Shown here one piece after another: positions 35,966-48,129 of a DNA stretch of 64,000 bases (position 1 is its first letter; each line of letters begins with the position of its first letter). Position numbers and translations under genes: made by a program. The stretch spans positions 26,385,828 through 26,449,827 of the forward strand of contig NC_079876.1 in assembly GCF_029227915.1 (NCBI RefSeq), read 5' to 3'. The notes under the pieces are model-generated. The model ran no database searches. It saw nothing but the letters and a program-made list of their open reading frames with translations, and was not told the DNA's origin. Source of the DNA: Hydractinia symbiolongicarpus. Lineage: Eukaryota; Cnidaria; Hydrozoa; Anthoathecata; Hydractiniidae.

Positions 35966-38900
35966 CTATTTTATTCGGCCAGTTTTGGCGTCATTGATTG
36001 CCCCCCATATGTCAAAGATAAAATCATCTGGGAATTCGAAGTCTCCAAGTTGGCCATCAACAGCAAGAGCGTAATCGCTTGGATTTTCTAAATTGTTACC
36101 AAGGTCAATAAGCGTGTTTGCTGAAATAAAAAGAATAAAAAAACACTTACAACGACAATGTAGCAAATTATTGGTTTATCGCCATTTTTTCACAACACGT
36201 TAGCTAGTAGCTTCCGAGAGAAAAAATATCCACGAATTATTTTTTCAATTTTTTCTTCTTTATTTAGCGAGAAGAAATTTTCGCAAAAACTTTCGAAAAC
36301 CATAAAACCATATAAATAACCGCCACTTCAGCTTAAAGGTTCGATCAAAGCCCTATTCTAATCATTGAGACAAAACGCTTATTAGAATATAATTTTCAAA
36401 TATTAAACCTGAATTATTTTATTTTTTATATATTTCATATTTTACTTTAATCGTGTTTTTTTAACAAAATGACGGATCGCTGGCGTGCTGCAAACACGAG
36501 AAAGTTGTTCACAACATTAGAAGACTGGTAGTCTTGTGGTAGACCCGTTCGCTTTTAGTACGGGAGGTCTTGATTTCAAACCCCCGCCGAGCTATGCCAG
36601 AGACTACAAAAGTGTGAATCTATCCTTTCTGCTTAGCGCTTAGCAAGAGAATAGGATTGATATCTTAGGCGGTTGTTTAGTTGAGCGATTGTTGTGCTTG
36701 CACGATTTTCGAAGCTCAAAAGGGAGCTCTAAATGCTCTAGGACCCTCTTCGGAGAAACGTCGTTGATAACAGTACCAAAAAGGAAATCCTGGATAAATA
36801 ATTTCAATAACAATAGAGATTGAATTCGGGTTAAGTTGTTATTTCAGAGTAAAACCTTTTGGTGTAGTTTATGCTGGTCAAACTATAGTGGTTGTATTAT
36901 ATAAACTTAAGAAAAAAAATTTAGATTGAAAAAGGATTAAAATATTCATTAAAATACGCAAAGTAAACATGACGCTTTATATCTGAAGACACTGAAGGCG
37001 AAGTTGTAAAAGTGTGAACTTGTTGTTGTAATCTACTTGCAAATTTTTAGTTAAAGAAACATTATCGACCGCGTGTACCATTTTTGAAATGAGTGGTGAA
37101 AAATTCCAGAATTAATTAACTCCATAAAAAAGCATTATCTCCATCAACGTACGCGTACACTTGGTCCGAAATGTAAAATAAAGCTTTTTTCGCGAAAATT
37201 TGTGACCGCGAGAGTTGAAACTTGTCAGGTAGACAATTCTTACGCAGTTTCGCGAAAAAAAAAACCTTCGCGAATTTTGAGGGTTTGAATATTTCGCACT
37301 CGAAAAATCTTGCATGTGATAAATGCATCCATTTAGAATTTCGTGTACAGCCCGCTGGCGGTCGCCTACCCACGTGTTTTTTAAACTGCACTAGTTATGG
37401 TGTAACCTAGCTATCTGATAGGTTCTTCATAAACTTTATTCGTGGTTCTGACTAGAGAATATATCTCACTCCTTTCAAAGAGGCTTAAGTCAAAAATTTT
37501 GAGCATAATGAATCTTATTTTTGATCGTTGCAAATGTGTTTTCAACTTTAGGTGAATGGCAAAAACTGAGTTTTAATGAAAACCGGTTTAAATTAAACCA
37601 GTTTTATTTGGTGTGTGTGGGGTATTATTATATTTTTTAATTCGACTTGACACTAAGTTTTTTCCAATTCACACTTACAAGCGCGCAAAATAAGCAAATT
37701 ATAGAATGCGAAGATTAGCAGCATTGGTAAATGTCAAAATAAAAGACATACTAACCTAGCTCCGGATCTCTGATACCAAGAAACTTTTCCAAGAGATCAT
37801 CTATTCTACTTATTGCTTTCCCTTCCCACGACGGAGCCTTAAAAAATGTATATTGAAAAATCATAAGAAAAACTTACTTCTGTAAGACACACACAGTGAA
37901 ATCAATTGTATTATTAATAACATTTTTTTATGGAAAAGAACTTTTTATGAATTTTGTATTATAAAATAAAATTCCCTGAGTTAATTTTTATTTAAAAAAT
38001 TATACAGGGAAAAAAATTTCGCGGTTCACCAACTCATTTTCTTTGGAAATATACTTTTACGAATTTTCCAAAAACCGCAAAAGTTTTTTCCACAAACACC
38101 TTTTTTCCTAAAGTAAACAACATACCTCTTCCACGACAGCAGGACCTTTCGAACGTAATCTGAGAGTAGCGCGACCTGAACCAACTATTTCTGTATTTTT
38201 AGACGAGCTACCTTTGCCTTGCCTTGGAGCAATACCATCTAAAAATAGTTATACATTCCCAGTTAAAATCACCTAATACTCAGAAAACAAAAAATTATAT
38301 GCCAAAGTCAAACTTACCAAAACCTCCTTTCATTGGTTCATATAATTTCAAAGTGAATTCAGTTCCTTCCGGCAGCTCCCTTAGTATTTTAGCAACTTCA
38401 AAATGGCGCGATCCAACAACGAATTTCCCGTTTATTGAATCAATATGATCACCTACGTGCATCTGCTCATACTTTGCTGCCACGCTACCGTCTCGAATGC
38501 GTTTAATGAAAGCCAAACCGTTTCCGTTATCAGTAATTGTGAGACCTAATGCAGCAGCATCTTTAGATATGGTAATGTTTTTACAGTTTCCTTTGCAATG
38601 CGCAAAAATAAGATCTTCCAAACCGATCTGTCCACCAAGCAGTTTCTCCATATCCACTTTTGGACTGTTTAAGGTACAAAATAAAATCTAGAACAAAAAA
38701 AAATAAATATATGATAACTTTGTTGGTACCACTGTCAAAACATGTTCCTATCGATAAAGCTATCTTAACCCTGTTTAGGTAGGGTTTGGGGCAGGTTGAG
38801 ACCTTTTTAGAAGGGGGGATTTGCCACTTCTATAAAACTTGCACAGCATGTAGCTCACCAAAGTGGAAATGAGTTACAACTGCTGACGTCAGCATTGCCG

Positions 38901-41900
38901 TTACTTTTATAGTCAAGTTTGAGTACATTTTAAGACATTTACATATTTTTATAAATTTTTATGAAAATATTGAGAATATTTGCGGGAGATTTTAAAGAAT
39001 AACGTCACAAGTAAAGAAAATTATTTTTGTAACAATTTCAATGCATTTTGTAAACAAAAATGTGACAAAATTTTTGTAATAGGAAAATTGAGGAAAGTGT
39101 TTATTCCTACATTTATTAAAAACTAGTCAATAAAGCACGTGGAAAAATCCACTTACTAGCCACAAAAACAATGGGTTGTTTTAGATGTTTTACTGATGTC
39201 AGCATTGCATTTCTAAAACAAAATTGGCGAAATTTATTTTATCCGTTGCCTGTAACGTGTAGATGTTGAAACGCCGATCAAAATAATGTATATAGTATCA
39301 TTATGTAAAGATTTAAGGGTTTAGGAATTTTGCTGATGTAAGCAAAAATCCACAAAAACACAGAAATTTGGTGACATTAAGTGTATCTGTTGCCTTCAAT
39401 GTGTAGATCTTGAAACGCTGATTAAGAAAATGTATAGGATCATATACTTTTGACAAACAGTTACAGATATATTGTGGTTTAGAGATTATAAATAAAAAAA
39501 ATCCACTTTGCCTGTTACAGACAGACAGACACACACTCCCTGTATTATTATAAGGAGTTTTGAGGAGACTTTTAAAATAGAGGGGAATTGGGCAGTTTTT
39601 GGGAGGCATGGAAAAACTGCTTTAAAAAATTTTTTTTTTAATTTTTTCATCTTTTTAATTTAAATTTATGAAACTTTCATTACGGAAGAAATGTTAAAAA
39701 TCACACTTTTGTTTTACTGATAGCAATAAAAGTTCCACACCTTCTCGTAAATGGAAAACAATAGATTTAATACATTTCTAGTTAATCACATAAACCGATG
39801 GGGGTAGTAAAAACCCTAACCACTTTCCCTCTCATCCAAAAAAAGGGTTAAGATAAGACTTTTGTAATCTGGTTTTCTCTTGTTAACAAAGCCTCTAAGC
39901 TAACAAAGTTCTAAGTTTGAAAAGAAAAAAGATTTTTGTAAAAAAACAATAGTCTTTTTGTGCGAAAACTTGTAGCCCACTTAATTTTTTTATTCTTATA
40001 AATGCAACACATTAGCAACCAGTGCCAGCTAAAATCCCAATGCCATTTTTTTAAAATATACGGAAATACATTGAATTAAACAGTTTAAATAGTTTATGGA
40101 GGTTGATGAGCCTCTCAATATTTGTCAAGTTAATTCTTAACTATCTTTTTAACATTATCCTAGGGTTAAAATAAGGAAAACAAAACTGACTGGAAATAAA
40201 ATTCACATGGTTGTTCACACCAGCACCCCAGCAAAGCAATTGCCTGAATTTTAAATCTATATATATTCTAATTTGATTTTTCTTTAATTATATACTACAG
40301 TTATTTATGCAATTATATAATTATTTTTTGTCTACTTTTGGAGATTAATTTTTGTGATTTTCCTTAACTTACAAATTTTTGTGACAGAATGTAATAAGAA
40401 CAGTCTTGATGCAAAGGAATGTGAGTTTAGATCTAACCTAATCTGGATCAGATTGGAAGAGTGTTATTAATATACCCTGTCCAACCCATGCTATAGCACA
40501 GAAAGCTGGCATTAAGCAGAGAATGATGATGCGACCTGTTTCAATGGAGAAACTGGAGGTTTCTCACCAGAAACAATTTTGCCACATATATACACGGATG
40601 TGACATTATATCTTCCATCTTAAATACAGCAGGTCATTGATATGGTTACTGATGAAAATTGAGAAACCGTACCAACATCAAAACAGTTTCCTTAAAATTA
40701 CAAGCTTAGACATTATGGTTTAGCATGTTAAGTTTTAAGACCTAAAAACATCTGCATAATATGCAGATACTATAGGTGAAATCATCTCAGTCTATTCATA
40801 AAGGTATTGTGGTATCATAAAGGTATCATAAAGGTATGACCTTAAGAAATTACAATGAAACAACAGGAACACCTCTAATAAAGCCAAAGGTCACTCTGAT
40901 ATGAAGCAACAAAAGTGACTGCATGATAAAGGGCTCTTTAAGAAACCTGTGGACAGCCACATGTTGATGGCAACATGCTAAATGCAGATAGCAAAAAGGA
41001 TGATTTTGTAGTTGTTGTTTTCAATATTAAAGAAAATGTAGACATCACAAATATGTGGTGTTGAACTGACTGAGTTCTGAAATAGGATTAGTCAGCCATT
41101 TTGCAAATAAAAATTCAATATTTATGGATAACTGGAATGCATTGTGTAAATGAAGCTATTGTGCACCACTTCAAATTAGTTCTCAGAATCCATGGCACTC
41201 ATGATCAGCATTATAAGGCGGTGGATAATGGCTGTGGGAAGACAACTAACAAGCATATAAATATTTTTTGTTGTTCTATTTTTATTCCACTCTGTGTGGC
41301 AAAAATTGTCATAAAATATAGGGTTAGTCAGGTAACTTTAACATCAAATATTTGTGACTTTTGGTTAGCATCTCCCTCTATAGTAGAAAATCATATTAAT
41401 CAACTCATTTATGACAGACATAAACAAGATGTAAACTTAAAAAATCTGACATTATTAACATTCCAAAGACGTTATTTGCAAAGCAAGGGAATGGGCGTAT
41501 ATATACGATGCAAAAAAAAAATTTGAAAAAGCGTGACAGTTTTTTGTCAGTTAGGAAAAACTGTAAAATATGCTGTTACATTATAAATAAACTACACCTC
41601 TTTTAGGCGTCTATTGCATCCTACTTAAACAGCAAATCACTGATTTAAACTGTTAAAAGCAAGATTCACACACTTAAGCTGAAAGTCGCACCTTCTTTTA
41701 GTACTGGGAAGAAGGGAAATGTGACCTACAACTTTTCTAAGCCAATAAAAAAATTGATGAAGGAATGTGTGTTTTTACGCAGAAACTTCCTCACCTAAAT
41801 AATCTTTTTTTAATTTTTTTTGTTCAATGTTTCAAATGTTCATCTAGATTCAACTAATTTTAAGAACACTTGAATTTCATATGAACATAGTCAATAGTAT

Positions 41901-42816
41901 TATGTAACTACATCGATTAATATTACAATGGCAAAACTGCATCGCAGTTCAATTACAGAACTCTAGACGTAAATCAACCTACATCTGATTCCGTCAGTGA
42001 TATTCACTTACTTGTAAGATTACGTTTTCCAAAATCACGCTCCTTGATTCAAATCATCAAAGACCGTTATGGCGATTCTTTGTAAGATTGATTTGAAAGC
42101 TCAAGAAGAATCACTTAAATAAGCTGTAATATTCATCTTGTTTTCATTCAACCAAAACAGCATGTACATGCAAGATGGTGGCAAGTCCATGTTTCCACTG
42201 CTTATTATTTTAATATGTCTGTTGGTAGGCCAAATTTTAAGTTACACGTTCATTAAAGTACAAAAAGACAATGCAACCAGGCTGTATATATACATATATA
42301 TTAGTATTTAAAATGTAACACAGTATAGTTAGGTAATGATTTGCTTATTGAAGCTATATTATAGATTTAATTTTAAGGTAATGTATTAATTATACTGTTA
42401 CAGCATTTAAAAGTTTTATCTATCTAATTATACTGTTACAGCATTTAAAAGTTTTTCCTTAACTGTATGTCACTGGCAGCCTGAAGGCAGATTTATATAC
42501 AAGCGTTTGAGCTCTATAAACAGCTAATAGCTCTTTACATAACATAACATAATACCTCATCTAAGGGCACATTCAACCCTTCAGATATTCTTTGATAAAG
42601 TTCTTTCACGTTTGAAAAATTTCCTATTTTGGCAGTGGGGCTTCCATGTGCTAACTGGGCATTAAAAGCTAATTGTCTAGCCATTTGTTGAGCTTTATTT
42701 TCTTCCTGAATCTTTCGAACCCGTTCTTCCTTAGAAGCGTCAGCTATTTCGTCTTGTTTGTCTGATTTTTCTTTCTTCTCCTTATCCTTATCCTTTTTCC
42801 CTCCAAACAAAGGCAT
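35966..42816 (-). CDS. GIPC1: GIPC-family PDZ adaptor protein, complete, 5 exons
   Basis: Adaptor linking PDZ-ligand receptors to myosin VI in endocytic trafficking. Exons in transcript order: 42816-42556, 38687-38318, 38238-38126, 37837-37756, 36120-35966. Phases fit a 326-residue protein; vertebrate GIPC1 has about 333. The N-terminus is Lys/Glu-rich ([17 protein letters not shown]). Then come the GH1 region ([39 protein letters not shown]), the PDZ domain in exon 2 with [18 protein letters not shown] as the ligand-binding loop region, and the GH2 region ([36 protein letters not shown]). It is not resolved whether it is orthologous to GIPC1, 2 or 3; an early animal probably has one pro-orthologue. 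Intron 1 is 3.9 kb and repeat-rich. Confidence 0.95.
36518..36812 (+). mobile_element. tRNA-derived SINE, copy 2, in GIPC intron 4
   Basis: Head TGGTAGTCTTGTGGTAGACC (A box-like), GGTCTTGATTTCAAACCCCC (B box-like), then a body matching copy 1 up to the tail TGGATAAATAATTTCAATAA. It is antisense to GIPC. Confidence 0.75.
39122..39553 (+). repeat. Dispersed hairpin repeat family, copy D (expanded or composite)
   Basis: It begins ACTAGTCAATAAAGCACGTGGAAAAATCCACTT and ends with GACAGACAGACACACAC and CCTGTATTATTATA. The roughly 350-base interior has two related stretches (GTGTAGATGTTGAAACGC and GTGTAGATCTTGAAACGC). It lies in GIPC intron 1. Confidence 0.5.
42372..42454 (+). repeat. Tandem duplication near the 5' end of GIPC intron 1
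   Basis: ATTATACTGTTACAGCATTT followed by AAAAGTTTT occurs twice, about 37 bases apart, roughly 100 bases downstream of the exon 1 donor in transcript direction. Confidence 0.8.
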
Positions 42817-45800
42817 TTTAGGTTCTAGCTAGGTTTCTAGTTTCTACGATAAATTTGTAACATATAATTATGAATGAACTTATATAATAACTACTAAAAA
42901 CTTTAATCAGTTTAACATTTCGATATTCGCACGTCTGGCATAACAATTTGTTGGGAAATCTTAAAGCACCAGCAGAATAGAAAAGATCCATCCAAAACAG
43001 ACATTGTTTTTCTTTTTTATCTTGCTTAGTAGAAAATTCCAACAGAAATCATATTATTTTTAATCGGGTTATCGAGTGCTTAATTAATGATTAATAATTA
43101 GTTTAACAGGATATACAGTGAGAATAAAATCGCTGGATAACCGTTTTCCCTGGAAACACTGCTAGCATTCTACACTTTTTGGGAGTAACACAGTGACTGA
43201 TTCACGTTTGCATCTTCTGTTCACTATCTCGTTACTACTTCCTTATCTTTATTATTAGTTACAGCGGCGCACGGGATGAGTTTAAAAAGATGGTTATAAC
43301 CCCCACTCCTTTACACACCAACACGATTTGAAAACACAGTGTACAACACTTTTTATTTTATTAAAGCATGGCGAAATTTCTTCAGGAATATTTTAACCAC
43401 AGACATGGGTAAAACAAAACTTGCCTTTAACGGTTTTTTTAAGTTTTTACATCATGGTTTGGCCCCAATCTAAGACGCCTAGAAAGCCCTGGAGACGAGG
43501 TTTAGTTTTGGTGCCCAACAACATAATTTCTTCTTTTTTAAATATTTGAGAACACTACAACTTCAGTCCCAGGGCCTGATGTTTTCTTTTTTTCATATGA
43601 GGATGAAACGTTGAGTTCTTGATATTAACAGTAATACCGCGTGATTTTTTTAAAAACAGAAATGGGGAGTTACTATCAACAAATTAAATCCTAAAAATGC
43701 CAAGCATGTTATTAAAATGTCGAACTGCATGTAAGTAATATTAAACACAAATAAATAGATAAGAAAATAATAATATTGAACGAAAACTAATCACGTGGAA
43801 CTAACGAACCAATGACATAGGAAACAATAGGCCTTAACGAAACATTGAATGCGAGCAATTTTAATTTCTATAGCCAGTTAGTTAAAATGTTTTTTATATA
43901 AAAAAGGAATGGCTGTATCAAGATTTCTAAATCGCATAGGGACACATTAATTGCAATGCGAAAAACGTTATAAAAAAAAGTTTTTAATATCCTCAAGAGA
44001 GATTTGTGTTTATATTTTACAAGATAAATACCTATATAGAGTGATTGATGTGAAGTTGTAAGGTATGATTTATATAACTTTTTTTATATTTATTACATTT
44101 TGTAGGGATAAATCTTATGCTGAGAAGTTCAATCAATTTTCGCTTTAATAACTGACAAGTATATCTTTCTTAGAGAATTTTTTTTTGAACGAATGAAACG
44201 AAGTAATTGACTATCATAGATAGACCTTTTTTCTTGGTTAGACATATTGTTTTGACTTTGTTATTAACGTTCTAACAAACAAATTTTACTTCGATTATTT
44301 CCAAAACTGCTTTGCAAATTTTTCACAGATTTATTCGTCTGGTAAATTATGTTGACTTTAGCCTTTCCTATTATTTCACAATATATATAACACACAGAAA
44401 ATAGTAACTTGCTTTCGTTAGAGAGCGTTCTTAGTCTTTTTACAAGTAAAAAAGTTCAAATTTCGCACTTCCTTCCTTTTCTGGGCTGCTTCGCTAATTT
44501 TACTAGCGCAATTTAATCATCGTTCTGTGATAACCTAAGTGGCCCGGGGGCTCGTCACACCCGCCATCTTTTTACTCTATTATTGCTAACATAGGATAGG
44601 TTTGTGCAGAAGATGCGTTTTAGGCCACTTGAGGAGGTTAAAATCTCACAACATTTTCATTTGGCGGTAAATAATTCCTATTTATTTATCAATATTTTTA
44701 ACCTTGATTATAGCTTAACAATTCTGCCTGGTGTCGATTGATAGCTACATATATTACTGTACTAAGATACCTTTGATCTCTTTGGGCGAAAACACACCCA
44801 TAAACGTCGTATACAAGCTCAACAGTTTTATGACTTAGCAATGTTACATAATTGGTCACAGATACGTAAAAAGAAAAAAAATTAAATGGTCACGATTGTG
44901 AGCGGATTTCTAGAGCATCAACAATCTCGTGACAGGGCAATCTGCCTTCTGATTTTTTAAGAATTTTTGAGACAGGGTAAAATCTTCTGATGCAAAAGCA
45001 AAAAATGGAAATTTGCTTAACTCTTGTAAACGCAATTCTTTAACGATTCCACTTTTGTATATAAACAACCGAGTTGCTAAAAGCTGTGGCTTAGATTTAG
45101 CTGGAAACTTAGCAACCAGTTTACAATAATTTTTGGCAGCGAACTTTGCGTAAAATCTTAAGTCATTTGCTGCCATTTTTGAACCAAAATAGAAATACAG
45201 CGGCTTGAGGCGTGGAAAGTATGCTTTTTGTTACCAAAAAAGTCATAATTTTATTTTCTTCCATTTTTTGCAAAATCAAAAAAAATATCGCTTCTAAATC
45301 GATTCTAATATTACGGCATATTTTTTTTCTGAAGTGCTTTTTTCTTTCTCCACAGGAACAGTCTTGTCTTTGGCAAATGCACACTTAAGTTGGGCTTAAA
45401 TCCGGCTAAAAACACCTATTTTCATGATTTTTTGTATAAAAAATGTTTAGGTAGCGAAAACGCGTTTGGTAGCAACTACATTTAAAAATACAATCTTCTG
45501 GCATCACAAAGCAGCATGCATGGTATATTAATAAAAAAACTTACCCTTGGCAAATGCACTTCTAAATACTAATACCACCGGTTAAATAGACGTAAGATTA
45601 CAAATGTTACAAATATTTGAGAACACAACGCTGTAAATTTACGCTTGTCTCAGGAAGACCTTTCTTGCAATGCAAGTTAAAATTCGAATGTTTTTATTTT
45701 CGTCTTCAGAATAAGGGATTGGACAAGGTTATATGACTGGGGGTAGCTAATCTAACTATAAGTGACAACTAAGTGATATTTATTATCCACAACAATTTAG

Positions 45801-48115
45801 TTTGAAGATACCTTATTGGAAATAAAGTATCAGGAATATCTAAGTATAGTCTTATTTTTTTCTTGTACCGTTTCATAACAGAGTATGAGATAACAACAAA
45901 ACGAATGTTGCCCCGAACTTTCACAATTGCTTACCTCTTAGGACCGCTTTAATACACCTAGTTCCCAGTCCCTTTCCATAAAAATGCGGCAGTGTACCGG
46001 GTAGCTACGATAAATTTGAAACTTTTTAAACCCGGTGAAACACTAAAATTAGGAAAATAGCGAGCGTAGAAAAAATCCAACCGAAAAACAAACAAGCAAC
46101 TCTTGTCTCAGAATTTAAGATACAAAATCCGAATTTTCACGACCGACACCCAAAAGTTGAAACATGTAGAAGATTTGCTACGCCCGCATGGCGGTATTCT
46201 GAAGGAACCAAGCAGACATGAATTTATGACCAATTTACTCCCCGTTGTTGCATAAAAAAAAATGCGTAATGGAAAGATAATATTAGCATGAGAAAATATT
46301 TAGACTTCAACCCAAATCTTAACCTGATTTCTGAGAAACTCGGTTGTTCAAAAAAAACGTGTATTGTCATGTTCCACTTATAATATCTTGCTAAGCATGG
46401 AAATCTGCAATGGTATGGTCAGTAAGTTTTTTTTATAGGCTGCCATATGTAAAACGCGCCATATTTGTTTTTAATTTTTCGCAAAGTGAAAAACAGAATC
46501 TAAACAATTATGGCTGATTTTAAAACTGCAAATAATGCGAAACGATTAGGAAAAACTGTCAACTAACCGCCGAACACAATAATTATGGAAAAACCTTTGT
46601 CCCCATGGCTTGTTGCCTGGTGCCAAAGCGAGTTTCTTCGCCGCCAGTCTCGATGTCAAAAAGGCAAGAACTCCTGGGGAAGAGATTGTTTTTCTGCGTG
46701 CTTTTGTTAGTAGTATTGTCATATGAAAGTATTACTTTTTTTAAACGTTCTACCCAAATAGAACAACCTTAAAAATTCTTCTCTAGAAATGTTCGGAGAG
46801 AGAACGGCAACTTTGTTTTGCTGGTTTTAACCTTGGAGGAAAGAATACGGATTCATCAAATTCATCATCAAATTATCTAATTGTTTTTATAACCAATCAT
46901 AGTTGCGAATTGTTTTTCACGAATAATTTAGTCACACAACCGCCAAAATTTCAAATTAAGTTTCTATACAGACACCTGCTAGAACCTCACGCAGTGTTTT
47001 AATAGATTTAAAAGAGTTGTTTCTCCTTCCGTATTCTTTCCTCCAAGGTTTAACTTGTTTTGTGCATGCGTACTGAAAGAAATTACATACTTTTCCGGCG
47101 TAGATGGTCCCATCCTTGATACGTTGAGTCGCTATAAAGAAAGTCTTGTACTGTAAGTTGTAGAATCGGAAAAAAAGCTTTGAACACGTCTGCCGCACAC
47201 GGAAAGGTTCACCTTAGGGCCCACAAATTTGATAAAAATACCATACTGAGATCATGAATAAGTTTAAACTGTGTAAATCTAGCATAAAAATATCATAATT
47301 ACATGTGGCGTCGAACATCGAAATTGGCGTTGTAGTTGTAGCTTTATTCTTCATCATACGTTTTAAGCAATTTCAATCTATTTTAAAAAATCTATTTTGG
47401 CAAAAAGGAATTCTTACATCGAAAAGTCGTACGTACCCATCATACCCTTATTAACCGCTTACATTGTTATTTCCACCACTTGAATACTGACAATGCTTGC
47501 TCAGAATATGTCTTCTATGCAATCAACATGGCGACTATTTGTCACGTTATCCATAACCATAATTCAGTATGCATAGCCAGCTGCAGCTGAACTCGCCCTA
47601 ATTTATTTTCTCTAGTAAGTAAACAGAAGTAAACAGGTGCCAACAAAGACAAGTGATAAAAAAAAACGCGAGCCTCTTTTTATAGCTCTCTTTAACATAT
47701 ACTGACTCAGCGTGTGCATTTAGCTTAAAATCTGATCTATCTTTCGCAGTAAGGTTTCTTAAAAGTTGCACAATATTTCGTGTATTAATACCCCTATTCT
47801 ATTTAAAGCGACTGCCAAAATCCCTACTTTGTGCTGGAAATAAAATAAATTTGTGCTTGGACCAGACTGAAAATTACTAGCAACCAAAAGTAAGGGATTC
47901 AAAAATTTACTAAAAACGATTATAGAATGAAGTGTGTTCATTGTGAAACATGAATGGCTTGTAAAGGGGCTAAAACTGAAATTAATTTTTTTTAAAAAAC
48001 AAACATACGGAAAAAAATTGAAGATACATTAGGAACGACTTGTAGAAAAACGTTTAGATTAAGTTAAATGCGTTTTAGAATTTACTGTATATGTTGATTT
48101 GTTTATTTTTTCTAG
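42817..48115. other. Intergenic region between GIPC and the large disordered-protein gene
   Basis: About 5.3 kb upstream of two divergently transcribed genes. It holds half-copies of the palindromic element (43484-43504; 46590-46695), an inverted repeat (46825-47053) and AT-rich sequence. A few minus-strand frames (for example 44910-45176) are open for about 88 codons but show no recognisable protein, so I call no gene. Confidence 0.5.
46825..47053. repeat. 27-bp inverted repeat with a 175-base spacer
   Basis: Arms near 46825-46851 and 47027-47053 share TTAACCTTGGAGGAAAGAAT followed by ACGGA in opposite orientations, with a one-base difference near the AAC end. This may be the stem of a MITE-like element. 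Confidence 0.65.
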
Positions 48116-48129
48116 ATCTACCTGCAAAG
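48116..48129 (+). promoter_or_regulatory. Splice acceptor and 14-base 5' UTR before the large gene's start
   Basis: A pyrimidine-rich TTTATTTTTTCTAG ends at 48115, 14 bases before ATG at 48130. This fits a 5' untranslated cis intron or a spliced-leader acceptor. The ATG at 48091 lies inside the acceptor tract, so it is not used as the start. Confidence 0.6.

Noticed and set aside
41101-41526. 141-codon plus-strand frame in GIPC intron 1
   Set aside because: No ATG start, no recognisable domain, surrounded by repeats.
44910-45384. Two minus-strand frames of 73-88 codons
   Set aside because: Lys/Phe-rich, no family recognised, no flanking splice sites or poly(A) signal judged convincing.
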